A stretch of DNA of 36,987 bases from an uncultured Collinsella sp. (GTDB lineage Bacteria; Actinomycetota; Coriobacteriia; Coriobacteriales; Coriobacteriaceae), in assembly GCA_958405565.1 (NCBI GenBank), contig CATYEN010000020.1:1-36987 (forward strand), read 5' to 3'. The notes under the pieces are model-generated. The model was not told the DNA's origin and did no database searches. It worked only from the letters and a program-made list of their open reading frames with translations. Both the position numbers and the translations under genes were made by a program. Within the stretch, counting starts at the first letter, position 1. Every line of letters starts with the position of its first letter. Positions 36,941 through 36,987 of the stretch are shown here, piece by piece.

Positions 36941-36987
36941 CTTTTTGCGAGGGATGATCATACTGAGCATACCAAATACAGGGGGGG

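Noticed and set aside
36941..36987. A gene beginning at the right edge
   Set aside because: Only 47 bases remain and no start with a ribosome site can be supported.

Overview
The window reads as a chromosomal segment of a high-GC anaerobic actinobacterium of the class Coriobacteriia, most likely Collinsella or a close relative. This rests on base composition, on gene families typical of that group (FMN-binding surface proteins, choloylglycine-hydrolase-like amidase, fused ECF transporter parts, LPxTG wall protein) and on an interspersed hairpin repeat I associate with Collinsella from memory. No rRNA, tRNA, CRISPR array, transposase or integrase gene was seen. I find 31 protein-coding genes.

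Layout. 1-353 is GC-rich sequence without a convincing gene. 354-3208 (+): an O6-alkylguanine DNA methyltransferase and an OmpR-type response regulator/histidine kinase pair. 3418-5477 (-): a ClC-type chloride channel/transporter and a GyrI-like protein with a near-perfect LexA (SOS) box in its promoter region. 5750-9222 (+): a MacB/FtsX-type ABC exporter pair. 9737-13439 (-): an XRE regulator fused to a membrane domain, a phosphofructokinase and an exported Ntn-type amide hydrolase.

13533-24722 (-) is the most interesting part. In transcription order it encodes a 1272-residue wall-anchored protein with an FMN-binding domain, FIVAR repeats and an LPGTG anchor, then (after a terminator-like hairpin) a membrane-anchored protein with three FMN-binding domains, a membrane-anchored protein with one, a NapH-like polytopic iron-sulfur protein, an ApbE flavin transferase carrying a twin-arginine/lipobox signal, a NusG-II domain protein, and a complete ECF transporter packed into two fusion polypeptides (Gx/S-component + ATPase, and ATPase + EcfT). 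Together they look like a flavin-based transmembrane and extracellular electron-transfer chain: electrons from the membrane Fe-S protein to covalently bound FMN on anchored and wall-linked carriers, with ApbE attaching the flavin and the ECF transporter importing a cofactor or precursor.

25045-29821 carries an M18 aminopeptidase with a small downstream ORF, a D-2-hydroxyacid dehydrogenase, a SEC-C-tagged methionine aminopeptidase and a radical SAM protein. 30047-33316 (+) holds an alpha/beta hydrolase and a signalling pair: a degenerate GGDEF + receiver + HD-GYP protein followed by an Hpt protein. 33547-36940 (+) holds a DUF2975 membrane protein with a small HTH regulator, then an AT-richer ABC cassette (one ATPase, two permeases) resembling lantibiotic-immunity LanFEG systems.

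Several intergenic gaps are filled with repeated or long inverted-repeat hairpins: four copies of one (about 40 bp), three copies of another (about 70 bp), and several single-copy long dyads. They explain many short spurious reading frames.
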